A stretch of DNA of 64,000 nucleotides. Origin: Pseudomonas fluorescens. GTDB taxonomy: Bacteria > Pseudomonadota > Gammaproteobacteria > Pseudomonadales > Pseudomonadaceae. The notes beneath the pieces were generated by a model, which had not been told where the DNA came from, searched no databases, and saw only the letters and a program-made list of their open reading frames with translations. Made by a program: the position numbers and the translations under genes. The stretch is taken from the NCBI RefSeq assembly GCF_902497855.1, contig NZ_CABVHU010000011.1, positions 62,001-126,000 of the forward strand, in the 5' to 3' direction. Below are positions 17,918-26,682 of the stretch, one piece after another. Within the stretch, counting starts at the first letter, position 1. Each line of letters opens with the position of its first letter.

Positions 17918-19265
17918 CCGCACCAGCTTCGCCAAGCGCCTGGGCAGTTACGCCGAGGCCACCACGCTGGCCGGCGCGCCGATCCTCGAAGGCCGCCTGC
18001 TGCGTATGGTCGGCCTGACCCTCGAAGCCGAAGGCTTGCGCGCCGCCATGGGCAGCCGCTGCATGGTGATCAACGACGACAGTTACCACCCGGTGCAGGT
18101 CGAAGCCGAAGTCATGGGCTTCTCTGGCAACAAAGTCTTTCTGATGCCGGTCGGCAGCGTCGCCGGGATCGCCCCCGGTGCGCGCGTGGTGCCGCTGGCG
18201 GATACCGGGCGCCTGCCGATGGGCATGAGCATGCTCGGGCGGGTGCTCGACGGCGCCGGTCGGGCGCTGGACGGCAAGGGCGGGATGAAGGCCGAAGACT
18301 GGGTGCCGATGGACGGCCCGACCATCAACCCGCTCAAGCGCCACCCGATCAGCGAGCCGCTGGACGTGGGTATTCGGTGCATCAACGGCTTGCTGACGGT
18401 CGGTCGCGGCCAGCGCCTCGGGTTGTTCGCCGGTACGGGCGTGGGCAAGAGTGTGCTGCTGGGCATGATGACCCGCTTCACCGAGGCCGACATCATCGTG
18501 GTCGGGCTGATCGGCGAGCGCGGTCGTGAGGTCAAGGAGTTCATCGAGCACATCCTCGGGGAAGAAGGCCTCAAGCGTTCGGTGGTGGTGGCATCGCCCG
18601 CGGACGACGCGCCGCTGATGCGTCTGCGCGCGGCCATGTACTGCACGCGCATCGCCGAATATTTCCGCGACAAGGGCAAGAACGTGCTGTTGCTCATGGA
18701 TTCCCTGACCCGATTCGCCCAGGCCCAGCGGGAAATCGCCCTGGCCATCGGCGAACCGCCCGCGACCAAGGGGTATCCGCCGTCGGTGTTCGCCAAGTTA
18801 CCGAAACTGGTGGAGCGGGCCGGCAATGCCGAGAAGGGCGGCGGTTCGATCACCGCGTTCTACACCGTGTTGTCCGAAGGCGACGACCAGCAGGACCCGA
18901 TAGCCGACTCGGCCCGGGGCGTGCTCGACGGGCACATCGTGCTGTCCCGGCGCCTGGCGGAGGAAGGTCACTACCCGGCAATCGATATCGAAGCCTCCAT
19001 CAGCCGGGTCATGCCGTCGGTGGTGTCAAAGGAACACATGGCTCGGGCCCAGTACTTCAAGCAATTGTGGTCGCGTTATCAGCAAAGTCGCGACCTGATC
19101 AGCGTCGGCGCCTACGTCGCCGGCGGTGACCGGGAAACCGACCTGGCGATTGCCCTGCAGCCGCAGTTGGTCAAATACCAGCGCCAGGGCCTGAACGACA
19201 GCATCAGCCTGGGTGAAAGCGAAGCCTACCTGGGTACGATCTTCGCCCCCGCGGCCGGCGGCTAA
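17907..19265 (+). CDS. fliI: Flagellum-specific ATP synthase FliI
   Basis: Encodes 452 aa from the ATG giving MRLDRTSF, the N-terminus usual for Pseudomonas FliI; an ATG three codons upstream is also possible. FliI is the hexameric export ATPase that releases chaperones and unfolds substrates. Walker A GLFAGTGVGKS lies at about residues 172-182, Walker B in KNVLLLMDSLTRFA, and the ATPase family signature in PSVFAKLPKLVERAG and the arginine-finger region. It is F1-beta related. fliJ follows after 6 nt. Confidence 0.96.
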   Translation: MRLDRTSFAKRLGSYAEATTLAGAPILEGRLLRMVGLTLEAEGLRAAMGSRCMVINDDSYHPVQVEAEVMGFSGNKVFLMPVGSVAGIAPGARVVPLADTGRLPMGMSMLGRVLDGAGRALDGKGGMKAEDWVPMDGPTINPLKRHPISEPLDVGIRCINGLLTVGRGQRLGLFAGTGVGKSVLLGMMTRFTEADIIVVGLIGERGREVKEFIEHILGEEGLKRSVVVASPADDAPLMRLRAAMYCTRIAEYFRDKGKNVLLLMDSLTRFAQAQREIALAIGEPPATKGYPPSVFAKLPKLVERAGNAEKGGGSITAFYTVLSEGDDQQDPIADSARGVLDGHIVLSRRLAEEGHYPAIDIEASISRVMPSVVSKEHMARAQYFKQLWSRYQQSRDLISVGAYVAGGDRETDLAIALQPQLVKYQRQGLNDSISLGESEAYLGTIFAPAAGG

Positions 19266-19271
19266 CCGGCC

Positions 19272-19721
19272 ATGGCCCAGAGTCGCGCAGCCCGCCTGGC
19301 CCCGGTGGTGGACATGGCCGAAAAGGTCGAGAAAGCCGCGGTCCAGCGCCTGGGACATTTTCAGGGGCAGGTCCGTCTGGCCGAAAGCAAACTCGCCGAC
19401 CTCGAAGCGTTTCGGCTCGACTATCAGGAGCAATGGATCGTGCGCGGCAGCAACGGCGTTACCGGCCAATGGTTGCTGGGGTATCAAGGCTTCCTGGCGC
19501 AACTGGGCACGGCCATCGATCAGCAACGACAGAGCCTGGCCTGGCATCAGAACAATCTGAACAAGGCACGGGAAACCTGGCAGCAGGCGTATGCCCGGGT
19601 CGAAGGGTTGCGCAAGCTGGTTCAGCGCTACAGGGATGAGGCGCTGCGGCTGGAAGACAAGCGCGAGCAGAAGCTGCTGGATGAATTGTCCCAGCGGTTG
19701 CCGCGGCAGGATCCGTATTGA
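19272..19721 (+). CDS. fliJ: Flagellar export protein FliJ
   Basis: Encodes 149 aa, almost entirely a two-helix coiled coil rich in Gln, Lys, Glu and Arg. FliJ is the central stalk of the export ATPase, resembling the gamma subunit of F1, and escorts chaperones to FlhA. The residues LAPVVDMAEKVEKAAVQRLG at the N-terminus and the position after fliI support the call. It ends the fliE operon; a REP pair follows. Confidence 0.92.
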   Translation: MAQSRAARLAPVVDMAEKVEKAAVQRLGHFQGQVRLAESKLADLEAFRLDYQEQWIVRGSNGVTGQWLLGYQGFLAQLGTAIDQQRQSLAWHQNNLNKARETWQQAYARVEGLRKLVQRYRDEALRLEDKREQKLLDELSQRLPRQDPY

Positions 19722-19744
19722 ATCAGTGAGACCGCGTTATCGTT

Positions 19745-19840
19745 CTTCGTGGGCAAGCCTCGCTCCTACAGGTTTAGCGTTGCTCACGGGAATTACGAAC
19801 GACGCTGCACCTGTAGGAGCGAGGCTTGCCCGCGAAGGCG
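19745..19840. repeat. REP pair between fliJ and hsbA
   Basis: GGGCAAGCCTCGCTCCTACA and, about 40 nt later, TGTAGGAGCGAGGCTTGCCC form an inverted pair. The upstream-extended open frame that runs through this region into hsbA is just read-through of the repeat and is not coding. Confidence 0.85.
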
Positions 19841-19934
19841 TCCTGGGTCCCACCGCAAATGCCAGCCTTGCCCCCATCCCCGGCAAGTGCTAAACCTTCT
19901 ACACGTACGTTCCCCAATGACAAGGAAGCCGTTC

Positions 19935-20234
19935 ATGTCAGTTTCATCAGAAGTATCCCAAGATGGGCAAAAGCTGACGATTTCGATCAAGGGGCGATTC
20001 GATTTCGCCAAGCATCAGGAGTTTCGTGAGTCCTACGAGGACAGGAAACTCTCCGCAGTCGTCGTCGACTTGAAAGAAGCCACCTACCTCGACAGTTCGG
20101 CACTGGGCATGTTGCTCCTGCTGCGCGATCACGCCGGTGGCGACAATTCCGACATTCGCGTGGTCAACAGCAGTTCCGACGTGAAGAAGATCCTCGCCAT
20201 CTCCAATTTCGACAAACTGTTCGATATCAGTTGA
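19935..20234 (+). CDS. hsbA: STAS-domain anti-sigma-factor antagonist HsbA
   Basis: Encodes 99 aa with a single STAS domain. The phosphorylatable serine lies in TYLDSSALGMLLLL (Ser54/Ser55), as in SpoIIAA/RsbV proteins. In P. aeruginosa HsbA is the output of the HptB pathway: unphosphorylated it binds the anti-sigma factor FlgM, and phosphorylated it activates the diguanylate cyclase HsbD, so it links swimming with biofilm formation. The start is placed at the ATG with AAGGA 8 nt upstream; an in-frame ATG 18 nt earlier lacks a good ribosome-binding site. The stop overlaps the region of the hsbR start. Confidence 0.88.
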   Translation: MSVSSEVSQDGQKLTISIKGRFDFAKHQEFRESYEDRKLSAVVVDLKEATYLDSSALGMLLLLRDHAGGDNSDIRVVNSSSDVKKILAISNFDKLFDIS

Positions 20235-20239
20235 ACGGC

Positions 20240-21946
20240 ATGCAGTCGCCGCTCGAATCACTGACGATCCTGATCGCCGAAGACAGCGCGGCCGATCGCA
20301 TGCTGCTGTCGAGCATCGTCCGGCGCCAGGGCCATGACGTGCTGACGGCCGCCAACGGTGCCGAGGCGGTCGAAGCCTTTCGTCAGCAACGCCCGCAACT
20401 GGTGCTGATGGACGCGATGATGCCGGTGATGGATGGCTTCGAGGCGGCGCGGCAGATCAAGGCGTTGGCCGGGGAAACCCTGGTGCCGATCATCTTCCTG
20501 ACCTCGCTCACCGAAAGCGAAGCCCTGGCCCGCTGTCTGGAGGCCGGGGGCGACGACTTTCTGGCAAAACCCTACAACCAGGTGATCCTCGCCGCCAAAA
20601 TCAAGGCGATGGACCGTTTGCGCCGGTTGCAGGCCACCGTGTTGCAGCAGCGAGACCAGATCGCCAGGCACCACCAGCACCTGCTCAACGAGCAGCGGGT
20701 GGCCAAGTCCGTATTCGATAAGGTGGCCCATTCCGGTTGCCTGAATGCCCTGAATATCCACTACCTGCAATCGCCCTACGCGCTGTTCAACGGCGATCTG
20801 TTACTGGCCGCGTATACGCCTGCCGGCGACATGCACCTATTGCTCGGGGACTTCACGGGCCATGGTTTACCGGCGGCTGTCGGGGCCATGCCCCTGGCTG
20901 AAGTCTTCTATGGCATGACGGCCAAGGGTTACGGCATGGCCGAAACCCTGCGCGAGATGAATGCCAAGCTCAAGCGCATCCTGCCGGTGGGCATGTTCTG
21001 CTGTGCCACCCTGCTGCGCCTGAGTTTTCAGCGGTGTTCGGTGGAGGTGTGGAACGGCGGGATGCCGGACGGTTACCTGCACAGCATCGCCAAGGGTGAG
21101 CGCACGCCGCTGCAGGCTCGGCACTTGCCGCTGGGCGTGCTGAGCCCGCAAGCCTTTGACGATCGCACCGAAGTGTTTCCGATGGCGGTCGGCGATCGGG
21201 TGTTTCTGTTATCCGACGGTGTGGTCGATACCTGCGATGCCAACGAACAACTGTTTGGTGTCGAGCGGCTGCAGCGGGTGTTTGCCGCCAATCGTCAGCC
21301 TGATGAGTTGTTCGCAGAGATAGAGCAGGCGCTGCGGGACTTTCGCAGTGAAGCCCGTGATGACGTCAGCATGGTCGAGGTCAGCTTTCTGGAGGGGGAG
21401 CAGGTGAGCCCGCCGGCGTTGATATATTCCGACAGTGGCCAGTCCTGCCCGCTGGACTGGTCAGTGAGTTTCGAGTTTCGCGCGGCCACGCTCAAGCGCT
21501 TCAACCCGCTGCCTTATCTGTTGCAGTTGCTGCTGGAGGTTCATGGGTTGCGGGCGCAAAGCGCGGCGCTCTACACGGTGCTGGCGGAACTGTACTCCAA
21601 CGCCCTGGAGCATGGCGTCCTGGGCCTGGATTCCAGCCTCAAACGGGATGCCTCGGGTTTTACCCGTTACTATCAACAGCGCAGTACACGCCTGGATGAA
21701 TTGCAGGATGGCTTCATCCGGGTACATATGCAGGTGACACCGAATGGCGAGGGCGGTTGCCTGGCGGTTCGCGTCGAAGACAGTGGCAATGGGTTTGATG
21801 TCGATCGGGTGCTGCAGCGGCCCGCTGATGGGGCCCGGCTGTCGGGACGAGGCCTCGGTCTGATCCGTCAATTGAGCCGTAATGCCAGCTGGTCAGACGA
21901 TGGTCGAAGTGCCCGCGTGGAATTTTTCTGGGAGGCTCTGGCATAA
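20240..21946 (+). CDS. hsbR: Response regulator HsbR (REC-PP2C phosphatase-serine kinase)
   Basis: Encodes 568 aa from the ATG (a TTG three codons upstream, overlapping the hsbA stop, is an alternative). Three domains are visible: a receiver (about 8-125) with Asp58 in LVLMDAMMPVMDG; a PP2C/SpoIIE phosphatase (about 185-385; LLLGDFTGHGLPAAVGAMPL and RVFLLSDGVVDTCD); and a C-terminal HATPase of the RsbW type (about 435-565; ELYSNALEHGVLG, VEDSGNGFD, GRGLGLI). It is phosphorylated by HptB and then acts as phosphatase or kinase on HsbA. Confidence 0.92.
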   Translation: MQSPLESLTILIAEDSAADRMLLSSIVRRQGHDVLTAANGAEAVEAFRQQRPQLVLMDAMMPVMDGFEAARQIKALAGETLVPIIFLTSLTESEALARCLEAGGDDFLAKPYNQVILAAKIKAMDRLRRLQATVLQQRDQIARHHQHLLNEQRVAKSVFDKVAHSGCLNALNIHYLQSPYALFNGDLLLAAYTPAGDMHLLLGDFTGHGLPAAVGAMPLAEVFYGMTAKGYGMAETLREMNAKLKRILPVGMFCCATLLRLSFQRCSVEVWNGGMPDGYLHSIAKGERTPLQARHLPLGVLSPQAFDDRTEVFPMAVGDRVFLLSDGVVDTCDANEQLFGVERLQRVFAANRQPDELFAEIEQALRDFRSEARDDVSMVEVSFLEGEQVSPPALIYSDSGQSCPLDWSVSFEFRAATLKRFNPLPYLLQLLLEVHGLRAQSAALYTVLAELYSNALEHGVLGLDSSLKRDASGFTRYYQQRSTRLDELQDGFIRVHMQVTPNGEGGCLAVRVEDSGNGFDVDRVLQRPADGARLSGRGLGLIRQLSRNASWSDDGRSARVEFFWEALA

Positions 21947-21976
21947 TCCACACATTCTTGATCAAGGAGTGAGCAA

Positions 21977-22345
21977 GTGGCTGACACACATCTGGACCGC
22001 GACGTGCTGAGCGCGTTGCAAGAAGTCATGGAGGATGGGTATCCGGAGTTGCTGGATACCTTTCTTGCCGACGCCGAAGAGCGTTTATGCATCTTGCGAC
22101 AGGCTGAAGATGCCGCGCAACTCATGAATGCTGCCCATAGTTTCAAGGGCAGCAGCAGCAACATGGGCGCCATTCGCCTGGCTGAGTTGTGCCATGAACT
22201 GGAGCAGCGTGCCAAGAATAAAAACCTCTCGGGTGTGGAAAAACTGGTCGGTGAAATCGACGGTGAATTCGCCATAGTCCGACCGCTGTATGAAGCCGAG
22301 CGTCAGCGCACTTTGTCGACCACCACGAGCGTCCAACGCTTTTAG
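21977..22345 (+). CDS. hptB: Histidine phosphotransfer protein HptB
   Basis: Encodes 122 aa from a GTG start with AAGGAGTG upstream. It is a single Hpt four-helix domain with the phosphoryl-accepting His54 in AAHSFKGSSSNMGA. HptB receives phosphate from several hybrid kinases in Pseudomonas (PA1611, ErcS', RetS-type partners are known) and passes it to HsbR. It is the last gene of the hsbA-hsbR-hptB group; fliK follows with its own sigma-54 promoter. Confidence 0.9.
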   Translation: MADTHLDRDVLSALQEVMEDGYPELLDTFLADAEERLCILRQAEDAAQLMNAAHSFKGSSSNMGAIRLAELCHELEQRAKNKNLSGVEKLVGEIDGEFAIVRPLYEAERQRTLSTTTSVQRF

Positions 22346-22361
22346 CGCCTGACACTAAACC

Positions 22362-22378
22362 TGGCGCGACCCTTGCTT
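22362..22378 (+). promoter_or_regulatory. Sigma-54 promoter of fliK
   Basis: TGGCGCGACCCTTGCTT: GG (22363-22364), 10 nt, GC (22375-22376), with a good TTGCT -12 element. It lies 50 nt upstream of fliK. Confidence 0.82.
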
Positions 22379-22427
22379 CCATCTCCGTCACCTGTACTTA
22401 CAATCCCAGTGCGGCGGAGACTGTTCC

Positions 22428-23741
22428 ATGCCCGTAACCCCCAACATTCTTCTCCAGGCCACCGCCCGGTCCAAGGCCAAAGCGGCTAGCGCCAATCCTC
22501 CGGTGCCGGTCGCCGAGCCCGGGGAAAAGGCATCCGGCTTCGCTCATGTCTACGCCAATCAGGCTCGCAATACCCCTTCTGCGGTGAACGAAAGACCGGT
22601 CAAGCCAATGCGCGACAACGTAGCGCAGGGGCCGGTCAAACAGGACGTCAGCCGCGACAAGGCTGCCGCCGCGAAACCGGCCGTTGCCGATAGCGGCAAA
22701 TGCTTGCCCGCTGATAAACCGGCGGCCGATGACAAGATTGCCAGCGAAGGTTCAGATGCCGCTGGCACTTCTGTCACCGAGGCGGCGGTCGACCCGACCA
22801 CCGATCCTGCAGAGCCCGCACTCGTTGCGCAAACTCCGCCAGGGATAGATGCCGTGCCACCCCAAGGCGAACAGCCGATTGTTGTGGCAATGGCCGCGGC
22901 CGCCGTCACCGCTGATGCCGGATTCGATCCCCAAGCCGACCCCCTCGATGCCCTGCCAGCCTTGCGCATGGCCATGGAGCAGAGCGGGCATGTTTCCGCT
23001 TCCAGCCAGGCTCAGCCACAAGCGCTGCCGACCTCGGTCGAGGCCGATGGCGACGGCGAGTCGGCTTCGGCGCAAAACCTGGGCGCCGGCCTGGCGCGCA
23101 TGCTTGACGTGCAGCCCGAAAAGGACAGCGCCGAGGGCGGGGACAAGGCCTTCAGCGGCCTGCTCGATGACGGCTTGAAGGACTTGAAGACCGCCAGCAG
23201 CGACACCCGGGTCGATGATTTTGCCAACCGCCTGGCGGCGCTGACCCAGGCGGCCACGCCGAAAACCGCGAATGCGTTGCCGGTGAACCAGCCGATCGCC
23301 CTGCATCAAAGTGGCTGGACCGAGGAAGTGGTGAACCGGGTCATGTACCTGTCCAGCGCCAACCTCAAGGCGGCCGACATCCAGTTGCAACCGGCCGAAC
23401 TCGGGCGCCTCGACATTCGGGTGAACATGGTGCCGGACCAGCAGACCCAGGTCACCTTCATGAGCGCGCATCCAGGTGTTCGCGAAGCGCTGGACGGGCA
23501 GATGCATCGCTTGCGTGAAATGTTTGCGCAGCAGGGCATGGGGCAGGTTGATGTCAACGTGTCCGACCAGTCCCGTGGTTCGCAAGGACAGGACCAGGCA
23601 CAGCAACGTCACGGCGGGCGGACCAGCGCCAGCGGTGATCGCCTCGATTCCATGGATGACGAGCGTGCGCCAACAGTCACCGAAGTGGCGGCCAGCACGA
23701 CCAGCATCATCGGCTCCAGCGCCGTCGATTACTACGCCTGA
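22428..23741 (+). CDS. fliK: Flagellar hook-length control protein FliK
   Basis: Encodes 437 aa. FliK is the secreted ruler that stops hook growth and switches export specificity through FlhB. The N-terminal two thirds are Ala/Pro-rich and poorly conserved, as usual. The conserved Flg_hook domain is at about residues 290-385 (VMYLSSANLKAADIQLQPAE, LGRLDIRVNM, HRLREMFAQQGMGQVDVNVS). It stands just ahead of fliL, as PA1441 does in P. aeruginosa, but the two are separated by a long REP array. Confidence 0.93.
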   Translation: MPVTPNILLQATARSKAKAASANPPVPVAEPGEKASGFAHVYANQARNTPSAVNERPVKPMRDNVAQGPVKQDVSRDKAAAAKPAVADSGKCLPADKPAADDKIASEGSDAAGTSVTEAAVDPTTDPAEPALVAQTPPGIDAVPPQGEQPIVVAMAAAAVTADAGFDPQADPLDALPALRMAMEQSGHVSASSQAQPQALPTSVEADGDGESASAQNLGAGLARMLDVQPEKDSAEGGDKAFSGLLDDGLKDLKTASSDTRVDDFANRLAALTQAATPKTANALPVNQPIALHQSGWTEEVVNRVMYLSSANLKAADIQLQPAELGRLDIRVNMVPDQQTQVTFMSAHPGVREALDGQMHRLREMFAQQGMGQVDVNVSDQSRGSQGQDQAQQRHGGRTSASGDRLDSMDDERAPTVTEVAASTTSIIGSSAVDYYA

Positions 23742-23753
23742 TCAAACGCCCCC

Positions 23754-24158
23754 CTGTAGGAGCTGGCTTGCCAGCGAAGACGGCGTATCAGCCAACACAT
23801 GAATCGACTGACACACCACCTTCGCTGGCACCCCCCCTGTAGGAGCTGGCTTGCCAGCGAAGACGGCGTATCAGCCAACACATGAATCGACTGACACACC
23901 ACCTTCGCTGGCACCCCCCCCTGTAGGAGCTGGCTTGCCAGCGAAGACGGTCTACCGGCCAATACATCCATCGACTGACACACCGCCTTCGCTGGCAAGC
24001 CAGCTCCTACAGGGGGAGCGCGGTGTGTCAGCTAATGCTCGTATCGACTGACACACCGCCTTCGCTGGCAAGCCAGCTCCTACAGGGGGAGCGCGGTGTG
24101 TCAGCTAATGCTCGTATCGACTGACATGCCGCCTTCGCTGGCAAGCCAGCTCCTACAT
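23754..24158. repeat. Large REP array between fliK and fliL
   Basis: Three direct units with a period of 83-84 bp (starting at 23755, 23838 and 23922, each TGTAGGAGCTGGCTTGCCAG...) are followed by three units in the opposite REP orientation with a 73-bp period (CAGCTCCTACAGGGGGAGCG... at 24001, 24074 and 24147). Neighbouring units are nearly identical, which suggests recent amplification. The array stops at the very edge of the fliL promoter. Confidence 0.92.
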
Positions 24159-24174
24159 GGCATAACACTTGCTC
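24158..24174 (+). promoter_or_regulatory. Sigma-54 promoter of the fliL operon
   Basis: TGGCATAACACTTGCTC: GG (24159-24160), 10 nt, GC (24171-24172). It directly abuts the last REP unit, the two sharing the bases around CTACATGG. It is expected to be a FleQ-dependent promoter for fliLMNOPQR-flhB. Confidence 0.85.
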
Positions 24175-24222
24175 TTGCCAAGCCTGCAACGGTGAAACCC
24201 CGATTAGTGACGGATTATTGGC

Positions 24223-24723
24223 ATGGCGATGAGCGAAGACGCGGTTAAAGACCCCGCAACCAAACGCAAGATCAAGCTGATCATTGCGACAGTGGGCGGC
24301 CTGCTGCTGGCGATCGGCTTGTCCGTGGGGGCCACCTGGTACTTCATGCACAGCCCCCGGAGCACGCCAGTCGACGCATCGGAAACCGCGGTCGTCGGCA
24401 AGCAGCCGGCGATGTTCGTGCCCCTGCTTCCGGCGTTCATTGCCAACTACAACCAGAACGGCCGCCAGCGCTACATGCAGGTGAGCATCACCCTGCAGGG
24501 GCGCGACCAGGCCGATCTGGACGCGCTCAAGGCGCACATGCCGGTGATCCGCAATAACCTGGTCATGCTGTTCTCCGGGCAGGACTTCGCCACCCTGGCC
24601 TCGCCGGTCGGCCAGGAAATGTTGCGACAGAAAGCCACGGCCAGCGTCCAGGAAGTGGCGCAAAAAGAACTCGGCAAAGTGGTCATCGAACAATTGCTTT
24701 TCACTAATTTCGTACTGCAGTAG
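24223..24723 (+). CDS. fliL: Flagellar basal body-associated protein FliL
   Basis: Encodes 166 aa: a short cytoplasmic N-terminus, one membrane segment at about residues 21-45 (IIATVGGLLLAIGLSVGATW) and a periplasmic SPFH-like domain (VPLLPAFIANYNQNGRQRYM to the C-terminal EQLLFTNFVLQ). FliL stabilises the stator around the rod. A second ATG two codons downstream is an equal start candidate. fliM begins 9 nt after the stop. Confidence 0.94.
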   Translation: MAMSEDAVKDPATKRKIKLIIATVGGLLLAIGLSVGATWYFMHSPRSTPVDASETAVVGKQPAMFVPLLPAFIANYNQNGRQRYMQVSITLQGRDQADLDALKAHMPVIRNNLVMLFSGQDFATLASPVGQEMLRQKATASVQEVAQKELGKVVIEQLLFTNFVLQ

Positions 24724-24732
24724 GAACACGAC

Positions 24733-25701
24733 ATGGCCGTGCAGGACCTGCTGTCCCAGGATGAGATCGACGCGCTGTTGCACGGCGTCGACGATGGTCT
24801 GGTACAGACCGATATCGCTGCCGAACCCGGCACCGTCAAAAGCTATGACCTGACCAGCCAGGATCGCATCGTCCGGGGACGCATGCCGACCCTGGAGATG
24901 ATCAACGAACGATTCGCCCGCTACACCCGCATTAGCATGTTCAACCTGCTGCGCCGTTCGGCGGACGTGGCCGTGGGTGGGGTGCAGGTGATGAAGTTCG
25001 GCGAATACGTGCACTCGCTGTACGTGCCGACCAGCCTCAACCTGGTCAAGATCAAACCCTTGCGCGGCACCGCGCTGTTCATCCTCGATGCCAAGCTGGT
25101 GTTCAAGCTGGTGGACAACTTCTTCGGCGGCGACGGCCGTCACGCCAAGATCGAAGGGCGTGAATTCACCCCGACCGAACTGCGTGTCGTGCGCATGGTG
25201 CTCGAGCAGGCCTTTGTCGATCTGAAGGAAGCCTGGCAGGCGATCATGGAAGTCAACTTCGAGTACATCAACTCGGAAGTGAACCCGGCCATGGCCAACA
25301 TCGTCGGCCCGAGCGAGGCCGTTGTGGTGTCGACCTTCCACATCGAACTCGATGGCGGTGGCGGCGACCTGCACGTGACCATGCCCTATTCGATGATCGA
25401 GCCGGTGCGCGAAATGCTCGACGCCGGCTTCCAGTCGGACCTCGACGACCAGGACGAGCGCTGGGTCAACGCCCTGCGCCAGGACGTGCTGGATGTCGAC
25501 GTGCCGATCGGCGCCACGGTTGCCCGTCGCCAGTTGCGCCTGCGGGACATCCTGAACATGCAGCCGGGGGACATTATCCCGGTCGACATGCCGGAAGAAA
25601 TGATCATGCGCGCCAATGGCGTGCCTGCGTTCAAGGTCAAGATGGGCTCGCACAAAGGCAACCTCGCGTTGCAGGTGATCGAGCCGATCGAGCGCCGTTG
25701 A
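24733..25701 (+). CDS. fliM: Flagellar motor switch protein FliM
   Basis: Encodes 322 aa. FliM binds CheY-P and transmits the switch signal to FliG. The N-terminal CheY-binding peptide LSQDEIDALLHG is at residues 7-18, followed by the middle domain (RYTRISMFNLLRRSADVAVG, GGDGR) and the C-terminal SpoA domain (VPIGATVARRQLRLRDILNM). Part of fliLMNOPQR-flhB. Confidence 0.97.
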   Translation: MAVQDLLSQDEIDALLHGVDDGLVQTDIAAEPGTVKSYDLTSQDRIVRGRMPTLEMINERFARYTRISMFNLLRRSADVAVGGVQVMKFGEYVHSLYVPTSLNLVKIKPLRGTALFILDAKLVFKLVDNFFGGDGRHAKIEGREFTPTELRVVRMVLEQAFVDLKEAWQAIMEVNFEYINSEVNPAMANIVGPSEAVVVSTFHIELDGGGGDLHVTMPYSMIEPVREMLDAGFQSDLDDQDERWVNALRQDVLDVDVPIGATVARRQLRLRDILNMQPGDIIPVDMPEEMIMRANGVPAFKVKMGSHKGNLALQVIEPIERR

Positions 25702-25770
25702 CCGGCGCGTTGCACATTCGCTTTTAACTGACGGCTCCCCTGTGCAAGGGGTGCCCGCCGAGGACACACG

Positions 25771-26226
25771 ATGGCTAACAATATGCATACCCAGGACGAC
25801 CAGGCACTGGCTGATGAATGGGCTGCGGCCCTGGAAGAAGCCGGTGACGGGCAGGCCGACATCGATGCCCTGCTGGCTGCCGATGCAGCCAGCTCGTCGT
25901 CCAACCGTCTGCGGATGGAAGAGTTCGGCGGCCTGCCGAAAAACAACAACCCGGTCACCCTCGACGGCCCGAACCTGGACGTGATCCTCGACATCCCCGT
26001 GTCGATCTCCATGGAAGTCGGCAGCACCGAGATCAATATCCGCAACCTGCTGCAACTCAACCAGGGCTCGGTGATCGAGCTCGATCGCCTGGCCGGCGAG
26101 CCGCTGGACGTACTGGTCAACGGCACGCTCATCGCCCACGGCGAAGTGGTGGTGGTCAACGAGAAGTTCGGCATCCGCCTGACCGACGTGATCAGCCCAA
26201 GCGAACGCATCAAGAAGCTGCGCTAA
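25771..26226 (+). CDS. fliN: Flagellar motor switch protein FliN
   Basis: Encodes 151 aa. The C-terminal 80 residues are the SpoA domain of FliN (VILDIPVSISMEVGSTEINI, then LNQGSVIELDRLAGEPLDVL and GIRLTDVI). The N-terminal 65 residues are an acidic, Ala-rich extension (DDQALADEWAAALEEAGDGQ) usual in Pseudomonas; it contains DIDALLAAD, which resembles the CheY-binding peptide of FliM. FliN forms the lower C ring and docks FliH. The stop codon is followed immediately by the GTG start of fliO. Confidence 0.96.
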   Translation: MANNMHTQDDQALADEWAAALEEAGDGQADIDALLAADAASSSSNRLRMEEFGGLPKNNNPVTLDGPNLDVILDIPVSISMEVGSTEINIRNLLQLNQGSVIELDRLAGEPLDVLVNGTLIAHGEVVVVNEKFGIRLTDVISPSERIKKLR

Positions 26227-26682
26227 GTGAAAAAGGTTCTGAAGGCTTTACCAGGGTTGGCGCTGGCCTTGCCGTTCAACGTGCTGGCGGCCGAGCCGCT
26301 GGCGACGGCCGCCACGGCGGCGGCACCGGCGGTCAGCAGCGGAGTGGCCGGGCAATTGACCCAGCTGGTGTTCGGCTTGCTGCTGGTGCTGGGGTTGATT
26401 TTCTTCCTTGCCTGGCTGCTGCGCCGGGTGCAGCAGGCCGGGCCGGCCGGCAAGGGGCAGGTGATCGAACTGATCGGTTCCCGCGCGCTCGGTCCCCGTG
26501 ACCGGCTGATGCTGGTGCAGGTCGGCAACGAGCAGATTCTGCTCGGCCTCAGCCCCGGCAGCATCACCGCCCTGCATGTGCTCAAGGAGCCGGTGCAGGT
26601 GCCGAGCACCGAGAAGACCACCCCCGAATTTGCCCTGCGCCTGATGGAGCTGATGGGCAAGGATCACAAGGATAAGAAGTGA
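26227..26682 (+). CDS. fliO: Flagellar export scaffold protein FliO
   Basis: Encodes 151 aa from a GTG start that abuts the fliN stop. A hydrophobic N-terminus resembling a signal sequence (VLKALPGLALALPFNVLAAE) is followed by a membrane segment at about residues 44-63 (LVFGLLLVLGLIFFLAWLLR) and a small cytoplasmic domain (GSRALGPRDRLMLVQVGNEQ). FliO assists assembly of the FliP ring. It overlaps fliP at TGATG. Confidence 0.92.
   Translation: MKKVLKALPGLALALPFNVLAAEPLATAATAAAPAVSSGVAGQLTQLVFGLLLVLGLIFFLAWLLRRVQQAGPAGKGQVIELIGSRALGPRDRLMLVQVGNEQILLGLSPGSITALHVLKEPVQVPSTEKTTPEFALRLMELMGKDHKDKK

Noticed and set aside
19749..19934. Longer N-terminus for HsbA
   Set aside because: The extension runs through a REP pair, while the start at 19935 has a ribosome-binding site and gives the normal STAS length.
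23754..24158. CRISPR array (regular repeats with 73-84 bp periods)
   Set aside because: The spacers are as conserved as the repeats, the repeats are palindromic REP sequences found at many intergenic sites, and there are no cas genes.
24028..26139. Open frame of 703 codons antisense to fliL-fliM-fliN
   Set aside because: Same shadow effect; it also reads through a REP array and has no plausible ribosome-binding site.
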